From Collybiopsis luxurians FD-317 M1 (Eukaryota > Basidiomycota > Agaricomycetes > Agaricales > Omphalotaceae), in the NCBI GenBank assembly GCA_000827265.1, contig KN834761.1, positions 260,556-324,555 of the forward strand: a stretch of DNA of 64,000 nt, read 5' to 3'. Within the stretch, counting starts at the first letter, position 1. The number at the start of each line of letters is the position of its first letter. The translations under genes and the position numbers were made by a program. Positions 22,483-34,299 of the stretch are shown here, piece by piece. Below the pieces are notes generated by a model. It saw only the letters and a program-made list of their open reading frames with translations. It had not been told where the DNA came from and did no database searches.

Positions 22483-24597
22483 ATGCCCGGACATGTGTAA
22501 GTCATTCCTCTACTTTCCTCAACAAGAAGCCCTGAGGCATTTCTCTATCAGGAATATGATGGACGACGTACTTATATCTCAACTTCCTCCGACAATTCTA
22601 AAATCTTCGCTTCGAGCGCTTGTGTCGCAGAATGCTACAGCTCAGAAACTCTTCGTGGAACATGTTCGTCGACAACTACGGGCAAGTCTACCTGGGTACC
22701 CTCCTGCCACGGAATTGTTCGGAAAAACTCCATCATATGCACAGTTCTTGGCTTCGATTCGCTGCCTGTTTTCCAGTAAGATGGCGTCTGAATCTCTTCC
22801 TTAGTAGGTGAAAACTCGTCTTCGTCACGCGTTTCATGACAATTTTATTGTCTAGTTTGACTCACTTGTTGGAATCCATACCCCTCGCCCGGGCACGTTG
22901 GCAGTCCAACGACAAGTTGGAAATAACTCTAGAGCAGGCATGTGGGGATATTGTTCAAGCTATCCAAGCTCTGAAAGAGTCCCGTCCAAGTGCCACTCGA
23001 GAGCTTCAGGAACGTCTTTTTAATCTAAGGGCAGCAATCGACGGGTGCGAATTATATTCCAAAACCAATAACCTGTCCTTCCTCTTCGGTCGAGCTCAAC
23101 TACAGGTTGACGATACACTGGGCATCATATTTCCAGACGTCGTCCTGATGCATTCTCGCCGTTATCCTCTTCAGGTCACTTACAAGATGGCCTTCGAACC
23201 CGATCTTGCTATGTATGCCAAGCTGGAACACGTCCAACTTGGTCCCCTGAAGGTACCGCGAATCTTTAATGGGCTTTGGCAGCTGTCTTCCCCGGCCTGG
23301 GGTTCCGCGTCACTATACAAGCAACATCTAGCCTTTGAACAGCTTGTAAGGGTGGGGCTTATTGCGACTGACATGGCAGATCACTATGTGGGTATCGTTT
23401 GTTATTGGACGGCGTTCTCACTGATGAATGTCAACATGTTCCAGGGAGATGCTGAGTTGGTTTATGGTGCTTTTCGGAACCAATTGCCTCCTGAGATAGG
23501 TACGGCTGTTGTTGCATGCTCAAAATGGTGCGTCTTCCGAGCCCCAGAGAAGCCTGTCACTTCGGAGTTCGTTTTGGATGCCGTTATCGAGAGATCAAGG
23601 CGAGTGGGAGGCCGTGTAGAATTGCTTCAGGTAAGTTTGCATTACCCTGTCGGACGCCCTTAATTAATCCTCCCGTTCCAGTTTCATTGGTACGACGTTA
23701 GTAATATTCTATACACAGACGGAAGACTACCAGCTCACCGGGCGTTTAGTATTCCGCGAAAGATTATCTTCGCATCTTGCTCGAGCTAGTCAAGATCACG
23801 AAATCGCATCCTCACCTCGTGACAGCTATTGGCCTCTGCAACTTTGATTCCAAACATACAGAGGAGGCATGCCAATATCTTTTACGAGAAACTGGACATG
23901 TCGGAATTGTTTCCAATCAAATTCAGGTGAAATCGAATCTCCGAAATCTGACCACAACGCACTAAGCAAGTTATTTCAGTACTCGCTGATCGATACTCGT
24001 CCAACCATGAGGATGGAAGCTGTTTGTCAAAAATACGGAATCAAGATGCTCACTTACGGGTCATTTGTGCGCTTATCTTACAGTTGATCACGCCATTACC
24101 CGCGTTCTCATATTCCTGTGTGTTCACCTAGTGCGGAGGATTCCTCTCTGAAAAATGGTTAGATGCAGGAGCCCCGGACATCTATTCGGAGCAGGCGCAA
24201 CTCACCCCATCTCAACGCAAGGTAATTTAAAACTTTTTAAAACAAATTACCTATACGGCTCTAAACACAACTTGTCCAGTACTTTGATATGATCAACAAC
24301 TGGGGGTCATGGGACGATCTTCAGGGATTGCTTCGCACTCTGAAACGAATTGCAAGCAAGCACAATGTTGATCTTGCGAACGTCGCAGCTCGCTGGGTCT
24401 TGAATAGACCATCTGTGGGGGCCGTCATTGTTGGTACAAGAGCTGGAATCTCGAACCACTCGGATTCAAACCTGAAGATATTTTCTATTAAATTGGACGA
24501 GCAGGATACAACCCAGCTGGACAATTATGCATTGGGTGCGAAACGAGCGGAGTTTCTTTTTGATAAAATTGGGGACTGTGGACACGAATATCAATAG
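22483..24597 (+). CDS. Aldo/keto reductase with a long N-terminal extension
   Basis: Nine exons (22483-22496, 22552-22803, 22856-23387, 23445-23630, 23682-23700, 23763-23926, 23980-24066, 24132-24221, 24280-24597) join in frame to 553 residues. From about residue 200 on it is an AKR barrel with all four catalytic residues: Asp261 and Tyr266 in TDMADHYGDAE, Lys293 in VVACSKW and His330 in LLQFHWYD. The cofactor loop is also present (VNRPSVGAVIVGTRAG). It should reduce carbonyl substrates with NADPH in the cytosol. Residues 1-195 are helical with no known fold (ELFGKTPSYAQFLASIRCLF, EQACGDIVQAIQALKES). The join lies inside exon 3 with no intron, so the two parts are read as one protein. That is unusual for AKRs, which are normally about 320 residues. 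The first exon is only 14 bases. Confidence 0.8.
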
Positions 24598-24855
24598 ATT
24601 TACTCTATTTCCTAGTCACTTATTTACACTAGACTATTTCTCTAAGTGCTATATAGTAAATTCAGTAATAAATTTCTGACTTGCGAGAGAAATGGAAGTA
24701 TAGGCGCTAATCCGGCGTTTGCCCTGCCAAGCGCCCGAACTTTCATTTTGACGACGCGTCATTGCGTGATTGATGAATGATGAATGATCAGCTACTCGGC
24801 GCCGTCGGACTACGGGTATGTGGCGTAGGGACTATTCAGCTCTGGTTCTTCCTCC

Positions 24856-25925
24856 ATGTTTCGCCTCAGCTACCGCTACACCGTTCCAGGCCTGTTCATA
24901 TTGTTAACGTCCGCGTATTATGGCTCCCGCACTAGTGCGCCTCCAATTGCAAAAATCCGAGCTTCAAATGCAGCCGCGCTAGCTGCTAGCTCATACGTTC
25001 CGGTTGCGGTTTTTGTGGGGGGCACATCTGGCATTGGTGAAGGGATTGCGGAAGCATTCGCTCGCCACACCAAAGGAAATGCCCACATTATCATAGTGGG
25101 CCGTAATCGTGAAGCGGGCGAGAGAATCATTTCCAAGTTTCCCAAACCAACCTCCCCCTCAGCCAAGCATGAATTTATCGCTTGTGATGCGTCTCTAATG
25201 AAGAATGTCCAACATACAACAACGGAGCTGCTAGCTCATCTATCAAAAATTAACTATCTTGTGCTTTCGACGGGTATCATTAGCTTGAATGGTAGAGACG
25301 AAACCGAGGAGGGTATAGACAAAAAACTGGCGGTGCATTACTATGGGAGGTGGAAATTCATTGACGGCCTCGTCCCAGCTCTAGTCCGGGCCAAGGAAGC
25401 TGGGGAAGATGCCAAGGTGTTTTCGGTTCTGGGGGCTGGTCAGGGAGGACCAGTCAACGTCGAAGACCTTGGTTTGAAAAAAACTTTCTCTATCGCCAAT
25501 GCGGCACACCAAGGAATAACGTACAATGACCTGATGATGGAGGTGAGTTCTACAGGTTTCTGACCAAATGAATAACTCAGCAGGTTTTCATCTAGGAATA
25601 CGCCTCTCGTTATCCCTCACTATCCTTTATCCACGCTTTTCCAGGGCACGTTCGAAGTAATCTTATGTCGGCTTCTCCTTCCCTTCTCCTTCGTATCGCT
25701 TCGCCGATAGTCACTGGCCCTGTTAGCCCGTTCAAGCGGCCAAGTGATGCGGGAGAGTATTTGTTGAACGGGCTCGTTAACACCACTTCGGGACCCGGAG
25801 CGTGGCGCATTGGAGAGTACGGGGAGGACATTGAGAAGAAAAACTACTTTGGTGATGCAGAGTGGAGGAAGAAGCTTTGGGCTCATACGGTGGAGGCTAC
25901 TGGGTCGACGAAAGAAAACAAATAA
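24856..25925 (+). CDS. Short-chain dehydrogenase/reductase-like protein, copy 1
   Basis: Exons 24856-25542 and 25596-25925 join in frame to 338 residues. An N-terminal hydrophobic segment (YTVPGLFILLTSAYY) suggests a membrane anchor. The Rossmann nucleotide-binding motif GGTSGIGEG lies at residues 55-63, followed by IIIVGRNR, which favours NADPH. The place where a classical SDR has YxxxK reads TYNDLMMEEYA, so the usual catalytic lysine is absent. The C-terminal half contains HAFPGHVRSNL and a conserved GPGAWRIGEYGED. It is a close tandem paralogue of the next gene, with the same intron position. Substrate unknown. The missing Lys may mean altered chemistry or a non-catalytic role. Confidence 0.85.
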
Positions 25926-26348
25926 TCAGGAATTCCCCTTTTTTGTAAACATACGGCCTCAGTAGTATTACTTTCGCTCAATCAACGAACAACGTGCTCT
26001 GGAAGCTGATATTGCTATGCATATGAGGAAGGAGTCGCAGGACTCCAGCCTACTTAGAGGTCCAGGCCCTGCTATCGGATGTTGGTAATAAACCTTACCT
26101 TACCTCACGGGCTGCTTTGTCCTTAAGAATAGAGGACACCCAACCGGCCCCGATTTATGGAAACGGCATGTATTTTGGGCCTTTTATTGCAGGTATGTCT
26201 AACGCGACTATACAAACCTAAACAATTATGCCTTATAGTCCGTCATTCGACCCCTCCAACTTGAATCAAGTGGCCGTCCGGACGCGTAAGATAGTGTTCG
26301 GCATCCTGATGATGATGTTTTATCCCGGCACGAGCTTATATAAACGTC
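25926..26348. other. Spacer between the SDR paralogues
   Basis: No gene. TATATAAA at 26337-26343 lies only a few bases before the ATG of the second SDR gene, closer than a TATA box should be. It may be a chance match or imply a transcription start elsewhere. Confidence 0.4.
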
Positions 26349-27410
26349 ATGTTTCTTCTTAACTATCGCTACACTGTTCCAGGTCTACTCGTACTGCTTA
26401 CCTCTGCGTACTACAGCAACCGCGTTAAGATGGCTTCAATAGCAAGAATTCGAGCTGCAAATGCAGCAAAACTCTCAGCCAACGCTTACCTTCCAGTAGC
26501 GATTTTTGTGGGCGGGACCTCCGGAATTGGCGAAGGAATGGTGGAAGCATTTGCCAAACATACCCAAGGAAATGCGCATATTATCATTATCGGGCGTAAT
26601 CGTGCTCAGGCGGAGAGTATCATTTCCAGCTTCCCCAAACCAACTTCACCCAATGCCAAGCACGAGTTTTTACCTTGTGATGTCACTCTTATGCGAAACG
26701 TTCGCGCTACGACCAAAGATATCCGCTCTAGGATCTCGAAAGTCAACTACTTAGCGATTAGTACTGGTTTCATGACTACCAGCGGCAGAAACGAGACGGA
26801 GGAAGGTATCGATAGAAAACTTGCAGTTCATTATTATTCTCGTTGGGTATTCATCAAGGAGCTCGTGGATATGCTAGAGAAAGCAAGTGGACAGGGAGAG
26901 GATGCCAAGGTCCTCTCTGTTATGGCTGCCGGGATGGGGGGACCCATAAACGTGGACGATCTGGGATTGAGGAAGACGTATTCACTATCAAGTGCTGCAG
27001 CCCAAGCGCCGACCTATAATGACCTAATGATGGAGGTGCGACTAGTTTTCCGACCTTGAAATTTCAGCTGACAGATTTCACAGGAGCTTTCTGCACGTCA
27101 TCCCACTGTAACATTTGCTCATGCGCACCCTGGTGCTGTTCGGACAAATCTGCTTTCAAGTGCAGAAATGTCCGCTCTTACAAAGAAGGCTATCAGTCTT
27201 TCTGCGACCCTCTTCGGCTTCTTGTTCACTTCCAAAGAGTCTTGCGGCGAGTACATGCTTCACGGTGTGTTAGATGTAGCAAAATCTCCAGGTGCATGGA
27301 GGATAGGCTCACGTGGAGAAGACCTTGCCAAAAAACGGTATTATGGCTCAGAAGCAGAGAGGAAAAAACTCTGGGAGCATACAGCTGAAGCTACAAGCGG
27401 GAAAAATTGA
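26349..27410 (+). CDS. Short-chain dehydrogenase/reductase-like protein, copy 2
   Basis: Exons 26349-27035 and 27084-27410 join in frame to 337 residues. Exon 1 is exactly the same length (687 bases) as in the upstream paralogue, and the intron is in the same place. It has the same hydrophobic N-terminus (YTVPGLLVLLTSAYY), GGTSGIGEG motif and IIIIGRNR. TYNDLMMEEL again replaces YxxxK, so the loss of lysine predates the duplication. Exon 2 has diverged more (HAHPGAVRTNL, SPGAWRIGSRGED). The pair clearly arose by tandem duplication. Role unknown; membrane-associated reduction of a small molecule is the natural guess. Confidence 0.85.
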
Positions 27411-28589
27411 GGGTGTGTAATTTCCACTTCGTCGACTCTCTCGAGCATAACGCTCATTTAATCAATATTTAAGTTTTTTTTCATTATTTTTTTTTTGGTT
27501 CAGAAAATAAAACTTACCATCCCAAATGCGAGTAATTGCTAGTAAATTCTTGATCTTCACATACAATCTCAGTTTCGGTGAAAAACGGTCGGGCCGCAAC
27601 TTGTCTGACAAGCCGACCATCAGAGCCGGGAAAGCCGTATCGGAGATGTGGCAAGTCCGTTGCCTCTAACGACGTGCACCGAATAGATGACTCAGGTAGA
27701 TAGCTTTTAAGAATAGTCAGTAATACTCATAATACTCTTCCTAGTTCCCAATACTATTCTGGAGCTAAATGGCATCGTCGATATGAAAAGGCCGAAAGAC
27801 TACTTCAACAAAAGGTTCAGCACAGCTCTTAGGTCCAGCAACACAATAGCTTCCATTCGCTACCTAGTCTTTGCTCCGTGATCGTAGTCAACAGTCTATC
27901 CACTCAGAATCAGCGCGCGGCGGCCCGCCTAACACTACGCATGAATACACACTACAACCCGAGTATGCGTTTGCATGATTGCATCCAGTCACTAAGACAA
28001 TGTTGTGTTGCCGTCTACACCTTTGCTATTTTCTGATTGTTGCTATCTACTGCAAGGAGATTGTCTCAGTCTGTTGAACTGGAAAATTGAAGAAAGCTGT
28101 CTACAAGCTCAGCTCGCATGCAAATGCCGATACTGCGGTGGAATTGGATATCACCATGCACAGAGATGCCAAGTGATAGATTACCCGAGTTCTTTCATTT
28201 TCAAGTTTCGCAAGGAAATTCAATTGAATCTGGGGAGTAGCCTAGTCAACTGCTCTCTATCAGTCTCATTTTGGTAGACATATTTTTATTTTCCCCGAAG
28301 CATTGACCTACAATACACAACAGTCATCAGCGCTGTTTGAATTTTTGCGTTCATTTGCATCCAAGATGTATGATTATCTCATTTAAGCAAAGGCTATGAA
28401 TGAATGCTGTCAAACAAGCTACAAGAGTGGTAACAGGACCTGGAATTCGGTGGCGTACGTAGTGACTGTCCATGTACTCAATCAATTGCTCGAGTAGGTC
28501 CGCCACACTGGAATGATCCTTCTCGAACCCTCATTCAGTGGCAAACTCAGAATTGCAAGGTGTGGTTCATTCTTAAATCTGTCCCGTGA
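27411..28589. other. Intergenic with T-rich tracts
   Basis: A T-rich tract at 27473-27496 could serve 3'-end formation of the SDR gene. No gene is recognised in the rest. Confidence 0.45.
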
Positions 28590-28596
28590 TATAAAG
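28590..28596 (+). promoter_or_regulatory. TATA box of the ABC transporter gene
   Basis: TATAAAG lies 69 bases before the ATG at 28659, a normal spacing for a fungal TATA promoter. Confidence 0.5.
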
Positions 28597-28658
28597 GTCT
28601 TTGTTGCCACTTTGCTCGCCACAGTTCCTCCTCTCTTCCCCCCCGTAACAACCTCAGC

Positions 28659-31317
28659 ATGGGTCCTTGTGAAACTAAGAAAACGTTCGCAGAAAAGTCC
28701 CAACCTATAACACACACAAGCATCGAGTTCATCCAACTCGGCGTATACCGTCTCATGTTCGAAAAACGAATCTCACCTCTCTTAAACTTTAATGTGGCCG
28801 AAACTCTCAAATTGTGGCGAGCAGCTGGAAACATGCTCCGACGATTAGCCGTAGAAATCTTAGAAATAGCGCCTTCAGTTGTCCTTGTTACTGTGTTGGT
28901 CCAGGCTTGGAACTCACTAGTGCAGGTCGTACTACTAGGATTGGAAACAAGGCTGCTAAAAATTGTACGTGCCTTTACTTTCCTTTGAAAGGAACGTTTG
29001 TCAACATTCATCACATCTCTTGAGATTGAGGCAGGCCTCGCATCGAAGGACGGACTAGATGTCCACGCTTTGATCAACGTGGTTATGACGAGAATTCTTC
29101 TCGTATTGAGCTCTTCTCTCATTAATCATTGGAGGTTTGCAGACTTCTTTCCACATTCTTTGCCCGCTCATTTTTTTGACCGAACGTGTACAGTTACGAT
29201 GCAGAATCCCGTGGCAAAAATCGCATCAACCGTCACTACGACGAAATGCTACTGAGAAGTCTGTCTTTCTTCCTGCTTTCAAACAGAGTGCTCATTACAC
29301 TTCAATTACAGTCAGAATGGAATCTTCCCTATCTGCTGTAATGAATAACCATAGTGATGAGCACCTTTCTGCTAGCGACCCTTGGACAGCTTTCGAAGCA
29401 GCGTTATCGTTGAGCACAAAAATATTCGCCGTGATCAGTCAGCTTGGCTTCATGCTTCACATTATCAGGTCGGGAAATCATGGATTGATATTTGCTCTAC
29501 TATGTATCGCAAAGCCTCTTATGCGACTCTTTGGTCGTCAGGATATATGGTCAATGCGTGAGTGTTCACTTTCAGAATCTTCCATCTGCGTGCCTTAAAC
29601 ACCGGTGAAGCGTACGTTGTGGAAGCTTCCAACTCCGACTACCTCAGAATGAAGTCACTCCAAAGGCTCGCTGAGAAAGATTATAGGATGGATATCATTA
29701 ATGGTAATTTGGTCCAGTACATCATGACGGGTGCGGAGGTTTCATGCACAGACAAAAAATATTTCTGATGTTGACCTCCCGAAAAAGAATACCGAAGGGC
29801 TGGAGAAAGCCTCGGTGAGACGTCCACAGACTATGCAGAATCGCAGTATCAACACAAAAAGTCGTCGACGTCGAAGTTGGCTGATGATTTCATCGGAGAG
29901 TTTCCTTTGGTGAAAAGCACTTCTGCTTTAGCAGTCTCATACGGCTGAACACACTCGCAGTTATATTATGCTGGCATTGCCCTCGTGAAACCTGCCTCAA
30001 TGAGCTTGTCTACCATAGCGACCCTGCAACAGTCGAGTACCCTCCTACGCTGGTCGTTCTGGGATATTTTCAGTCAAGTCGAGATGCTTCGCAAGTATAT
30101 CAGCCGTGTTCAGCAGTTGTTCGACCTGGAGAAATCCATCCAAAGGATTAAAGATGGTGATTTGCCCTATCCGTCCAAAACAGAATCCATGAAAGGCATG
30201 ACTTTTGAATTACGGTGCGCACGTTTCTCTTTCTTTCCTTCTCAGCTGAGGCTTTCATGTACCTCTAGAAACGTTGTGTTTTCGTATCCGGGAAGCAAGG
30301 CAGAAATCAAAGCTTTGAACGATGTCTCCTTTCGAATTGAACCTGGAGAGCTGGTTGTCATCGTGGGAGAGAATGGGAGTGGAAAATCGACCTTTGTTAA
30401 GCTCTTGACTCGTCTATTCGATGTAAACGAAGGCACTGTACTTGCGGATGGGGAAGATATTCGTCGATACAAGCTCGCCGATTTTCGACAACACATTGCA
30501 ACTCTGACTCAGGACCACATTCTATTTCCTCTCTCAATTGAAGAAAACATTGGCCTTGGGTGTCCTTCGGCTGTCACGGATATGGATTTGATTATGAGGG
30601 CCGCAAAGATGGGAGGGGCAATTGAACTGTTGAAGAAGCTGAAAAATGGGATGAAAACTGTCCTTGATCCTTACTCTTTCCAGTATGGGGTTAATATCGA
30701 AGACACTAAGGGTAGCAAATTGGCGGAGGCACTGAACAACTTACCAAAAAAGGTTGAAATTTCCGGTAAGTTCCCTCCATCCTTGTGAATTGGTACGTAC
30801 GCTCAGTTATCCTCCTCCAGGCGGAGAGCGACAGCGTCTAGTGGCGTAATTTTTTTTGCCTTGTTCATACCTCAGTCTCCAGCATTGAACAGTTCTTTTC
30901 AGCGCTCGGACTTTCATGCGCTTGAATTCCAATAAGATCAAGTTCGTAGCCGTCGATGAACCAAGCTCTGCCCTCGACCCTGCTGGTGAATTAGAGCTTT
31001 TTGACAATCTGCGGGAGGCTAGAAAAGGTGATTGAATTATGCAAAAACAGTTCTCATTGTCCTTACAAATCTACCAGGGAAAACGATGATCTTTGTTACA
31101 CATAGATTTGGTCATCTTACGAAGCATGCGGATAGAATCTTGTAAAGCTCTCTATTGTCCTCATTTCGTTGCGCTCACACCTTTCCACTCCTGTAGATGC
31201 ATGAAAGAGGGGAGAATAGTGGAGTCAGGCTCACACACCGAGCTCATGGCACTGAATGGAGAATATCGTAAGATGTATGAGGTTCAAGCAAATGCATTCC
31301 AAGAACAGCTTCGCTAA
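28659..31317 (+). CDS. ABC half-transporter of a basidiomycete family
   Basis: Twelve exons (28659-28964, 29025-29134, 29194-29258, 29312-29557, 29611-29730, 29788-29909, 29961-30214, 30269-30765, 30821-30845, 30903-31027, 31078-31141, 31197-31317) join in frame to 684 residues. The first 400 residues are membrane and linker segments (ILEIAPSVVLVTVLVQAW, SQLGFMLHIIRSGNHGLIFA, ATLQQSSTLLRWSF). The nucleotide-binding domain is complete: Walker A GENGSGKST near 442, Q-loop LTQDH, signature SGGERQRLVA near 573, Walker B FVAVDEPSSALD and H-loop VTHRFG. The order TM domain then NBD fits an exporter half-transporter that would dimerise. Substrate unknown. A naive reading suggests 27-28-base introns, but longer alternatives restore family motifs. 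Confidence 0.8.
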
Positions 31318-31514
31318 GACTGAAACGATCGGACTAAATACATTTGAGCTTGATTCATACGATAGCTTGTAATTAAATCATCCATTCGTTTCAATTATAT
31401 ACCATACTATACCTCTGGCGGTAGCAGAAGTCTATCCATTTGCACATTTTTGACCTAAGGATTTGCGGATGAGTAGCGTAAAGTTTAAATGCTTGAGATA
31501 ATTACTTACATCTC

Positions 31515-32183
31515 CAAAAGAACGGCATCAAGAGGTGAAGCCGATCTTGATCTTTGAAATGACATCTGCCGCGCGAATCAACATTTTCCCACGTTGCCGA
31601 AGTTGCCGTCTCTGCCATTTTCGCCCGCCATCGTCTTGTCTTCAGAATCAATTGCATGAGTGTCTGCTTAAATCTACGGAAGTCCACGCTGAAGTTAAGC
31701 CAAGGCAACCTACCTCTAAGTGTAGACGCGCAATACGCCATTTGTAATCTTTCCCATCCTCCCCAGTGAAGGTACTAGGTCTGACGGTAAGTATTCGTTG
31801 TTAGTTATCCACTTCGAAGGAGACACATATGTGAGCAAAACGCACTGTCCATAGAGACCCCAGCTTCCTTTCTGAATGTATTGCTTGACCTCTATCTCTC
31901 TCCCACTGAATCGGCCATTCCCAAATCGCATTTTGGAACTCTTAATGGCCTTCCAGTCAATTTGAACTAAGTATATAAAATTCGCTCTATGTGCACTGGC
32001 TGCTTCGGGACTCTGGTCGTTGGCATCGCCGCTTCGAATCGATTTGGAAATGGTCGTTGTCCTGTTAGGAACCACACTGAGTGGGGTATGACAAGTGTAC
32101 ACTGTAATTCCTTTCTCGTCGTACCAGGTATTGTTCAGGATGGGTTCGCCCCATAGCTGTTTTTGATAGAGGTGAAGGGACAT
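31515..32183 (-). pseudogene. DUF6593 copy A, 3' end disrupted
   Basis: Exon 1 (32183-31846) and exon 2 (31780-31714, 67 bases) encode the usual DUF6593 start: MSLHLYQKQ, LNNTWYDEKG, RTTTISKS, AQIDW-like VQIDWKAIKSSKMRFG and GRFSGREIEVKQYI, then FTGEDGKDYKWRI. In copy B, intron 2 ends TATAG before exon 3. Here the same place reads TGCAA, so the acceptor is lost. The sequence beyond ISDSED no longer matches the family module with LEIFPEG and DE.F.TF. The next possible acceptor gives an unrelated tail ending PFFWRCK near 31502. It is probably a damaged gene; a neo-C-terminus is possible. Confidence 0.65.
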
Positions 32184-34299
32184 AATGGTTTTGTGTTGAA
32201 GGGGAAGCTTGGCGAATTTGAATACTAAGAATCTATCATTGCACAGCAGTAATTGATGGCTATACAGCTCCGCTTAGAACAGGGTCCCATAACGACCAGA
32301 CTCAATGGTGAAGCCCGTAAAGATTCTCGCCATAAGTAGTCTGCGAGGGGACAGTAATACAAAGTGTTCTTGTCAGTGAGCGTTCTAAGGGGACTCGGAA
32401 AAGGGTTAGCATGAGCTACGTTTGTGTTTCTAAGGACCCCGACGTCAAAGAATCCAAGCGCCAGTGAAGCCCAACAGCGACGAATAGCTCTGGATCTGGC
32501 TCTTACTGCTTCCAGATGCTTCCATCATTTACTGTCCGGACGTGCAGATCGTTTCTCTTTCCTTGCGAAACTTCTTGAAGTTAAGTACCTGGCGATGTCC
32601 AAGCCCATTCTCTATCCGGAATATGGGACTAGTTAAAACCTCTGACTCTTATCCTTTCACAAAATCGTGACCGAGATGGGAATCAGGACGATCGCTGAGT
32701 CAGTCTTGCACGTCTAACTATATTCAAATCAGATCTAAGGCCAGCTGAATTTGACTCCTGCAGAATAACGCTCACGCCGCATCTGCTCGAGGCAAACAGT
32801 ACGTCTCATCGAAACGAACCCACACTCTTCTAACCATATCATTTAAAGCTGAGGCAGAAGAGATAGCCGATGTGGTTATATCTGCCTTAATCCTTTCGCT
32901 GCTGGTGGCCAGGCAATTTCGCTGCAACTAGCTAACACTGTGCATGTACCCGCTTTTAAACCTTCAATACACTGTACTCCTCATTCAATATCAGAATTCG
33001 CTAGATAGACGCTTACACAAAGTGATCATAAGTACTTGGGGTTAATTATACTAAGGAGCCATGCCTCGGAGGCTAAGTCCCGTCATGATCACTCGACATC
33101 CGGTTAAGTTTTCTAATTGCGTTCTAACATTATATACACACATAACATACTATTGCCGACCCGGTAACGGGCCGGACTGAGAAGTGGGCCATTCGGTTGC
33201 TGCACATCGTAAAATACATTCTTATGGGAAAAAGTGGCCAGTCATACTTATAGAGTAGCTCCTGGAAGAGCTCTGAAAAACAATTTGAGAGTCAATTGGG
33301 GGGGTAGGAGCAGAAACGGTGGACGAAATTTTGGGGCCGGTTGGCAAAATGCCGTAATTCCATTACCTTCCTCGGTATCCTCTCGATACTTCGACGCCTA
33401 GCTCCTCGAACACTCTTCCTCTCGCCTCAACAGCGCATATTGTGTCTTAAGATACTCTTGCAGACATATGCACCCCATTATATCCTTGAAAATCCAGGTC
33501 TTTGTTTGAATTCGGCTATGAACAAGTCGGCACTAGTTTTTTGAGGGGTCCCGAACTTTCAGTGTCCATAGCTTTCGACCGGAACATTGGCTGAGTCTTC
33601 CAAAATTCCCTAATCACGATCTCTTTAGTCTATATAACAATCTTGGATCTTTCCTCAAACTTCTGTGCTCTTTTTATTGCTCGGCGTGGTGATTGGTCTG
33701 TTAAAGGCATCAGAATCAGTGGTTGTCGGAAATCACCTGCTATGTGTGGGCCTTTGCGGTAAAGAGTGGAAAGTAGGTTATTGGTACGTTGAGTAATCTC
33801 TGAGGTTCATCATCAGTACTGATTGTAAGGTCTTATGGCACATTGGACCTCAAATAAACAGATTCACCCATCATTATACCTCAAATTCCCTCCGATACAC
33901 GATATCTTATGCCCCCATTCCTACAACTTCTGAGCATTACATTACATATCATATAGATATATCATACACTTAGAGGGTCATTGGGCGATGTCAAGAAAAT
34001 TTGAGCACTAGGCCGCCGTTCAAGTGCCTTTTCGCGGGAGTGGCCCGCTGCCCAACAATTATCTAATTTAGACCCCCTTGCCGTAAATTGATTCTGGCAT
34101 TGCCATCTCTGCCCATAATCCTACCAGATTAGGCTTAATCTACTCATAGGAAGCCTGCACACAATGCCTGACCCATCTGAACTTCCGCCGTTCAAATAAT
34201 ATCTGTCAATACAGATGAAAGCGCTAAGATGGCCCATTACAGTATAGGGTACAGTATGGCAAGAAGTCGAGACAAACGGTAGAAAAGACATCGAACTAA
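32184..34299. other. Intergenic, upstream region of copy A and downstream of copy B
   Basis: No gene. 32653-32758 closely resembles 35703-35812 upstream of copy B (TTTCACAAAATC, GACCGAGA, CCAGCTGAATTTGACTC). 33000-34250 holds nothing recognised beyond a short palindrome-like GGCCCGTTACCGGGTC near 33159-33174. Confidence 0.5.

Noticed and set aside
28547..29122. 191-residue minus-strand ORF
   Set aside because: It is the antisense shadow of the first exons of the ABC transporter.
28965..29311. Ultra-short introns (27 and 28 bases) and frameshifts in the ABC transporter gene
   Set aside because: Longer intron choices of 53-60 bases restore both the frame and family motifs (LLKIIEAGLASK, MLLRIRMESS), so the gene is intact and needs no unusual splicing.
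29731..29787. Frameshift after YIMTG in the ABC transporter gene
   Set aside because: A normal GT-AG intron of 57 bases joins YIMTE to YRRAGESLG in frame.
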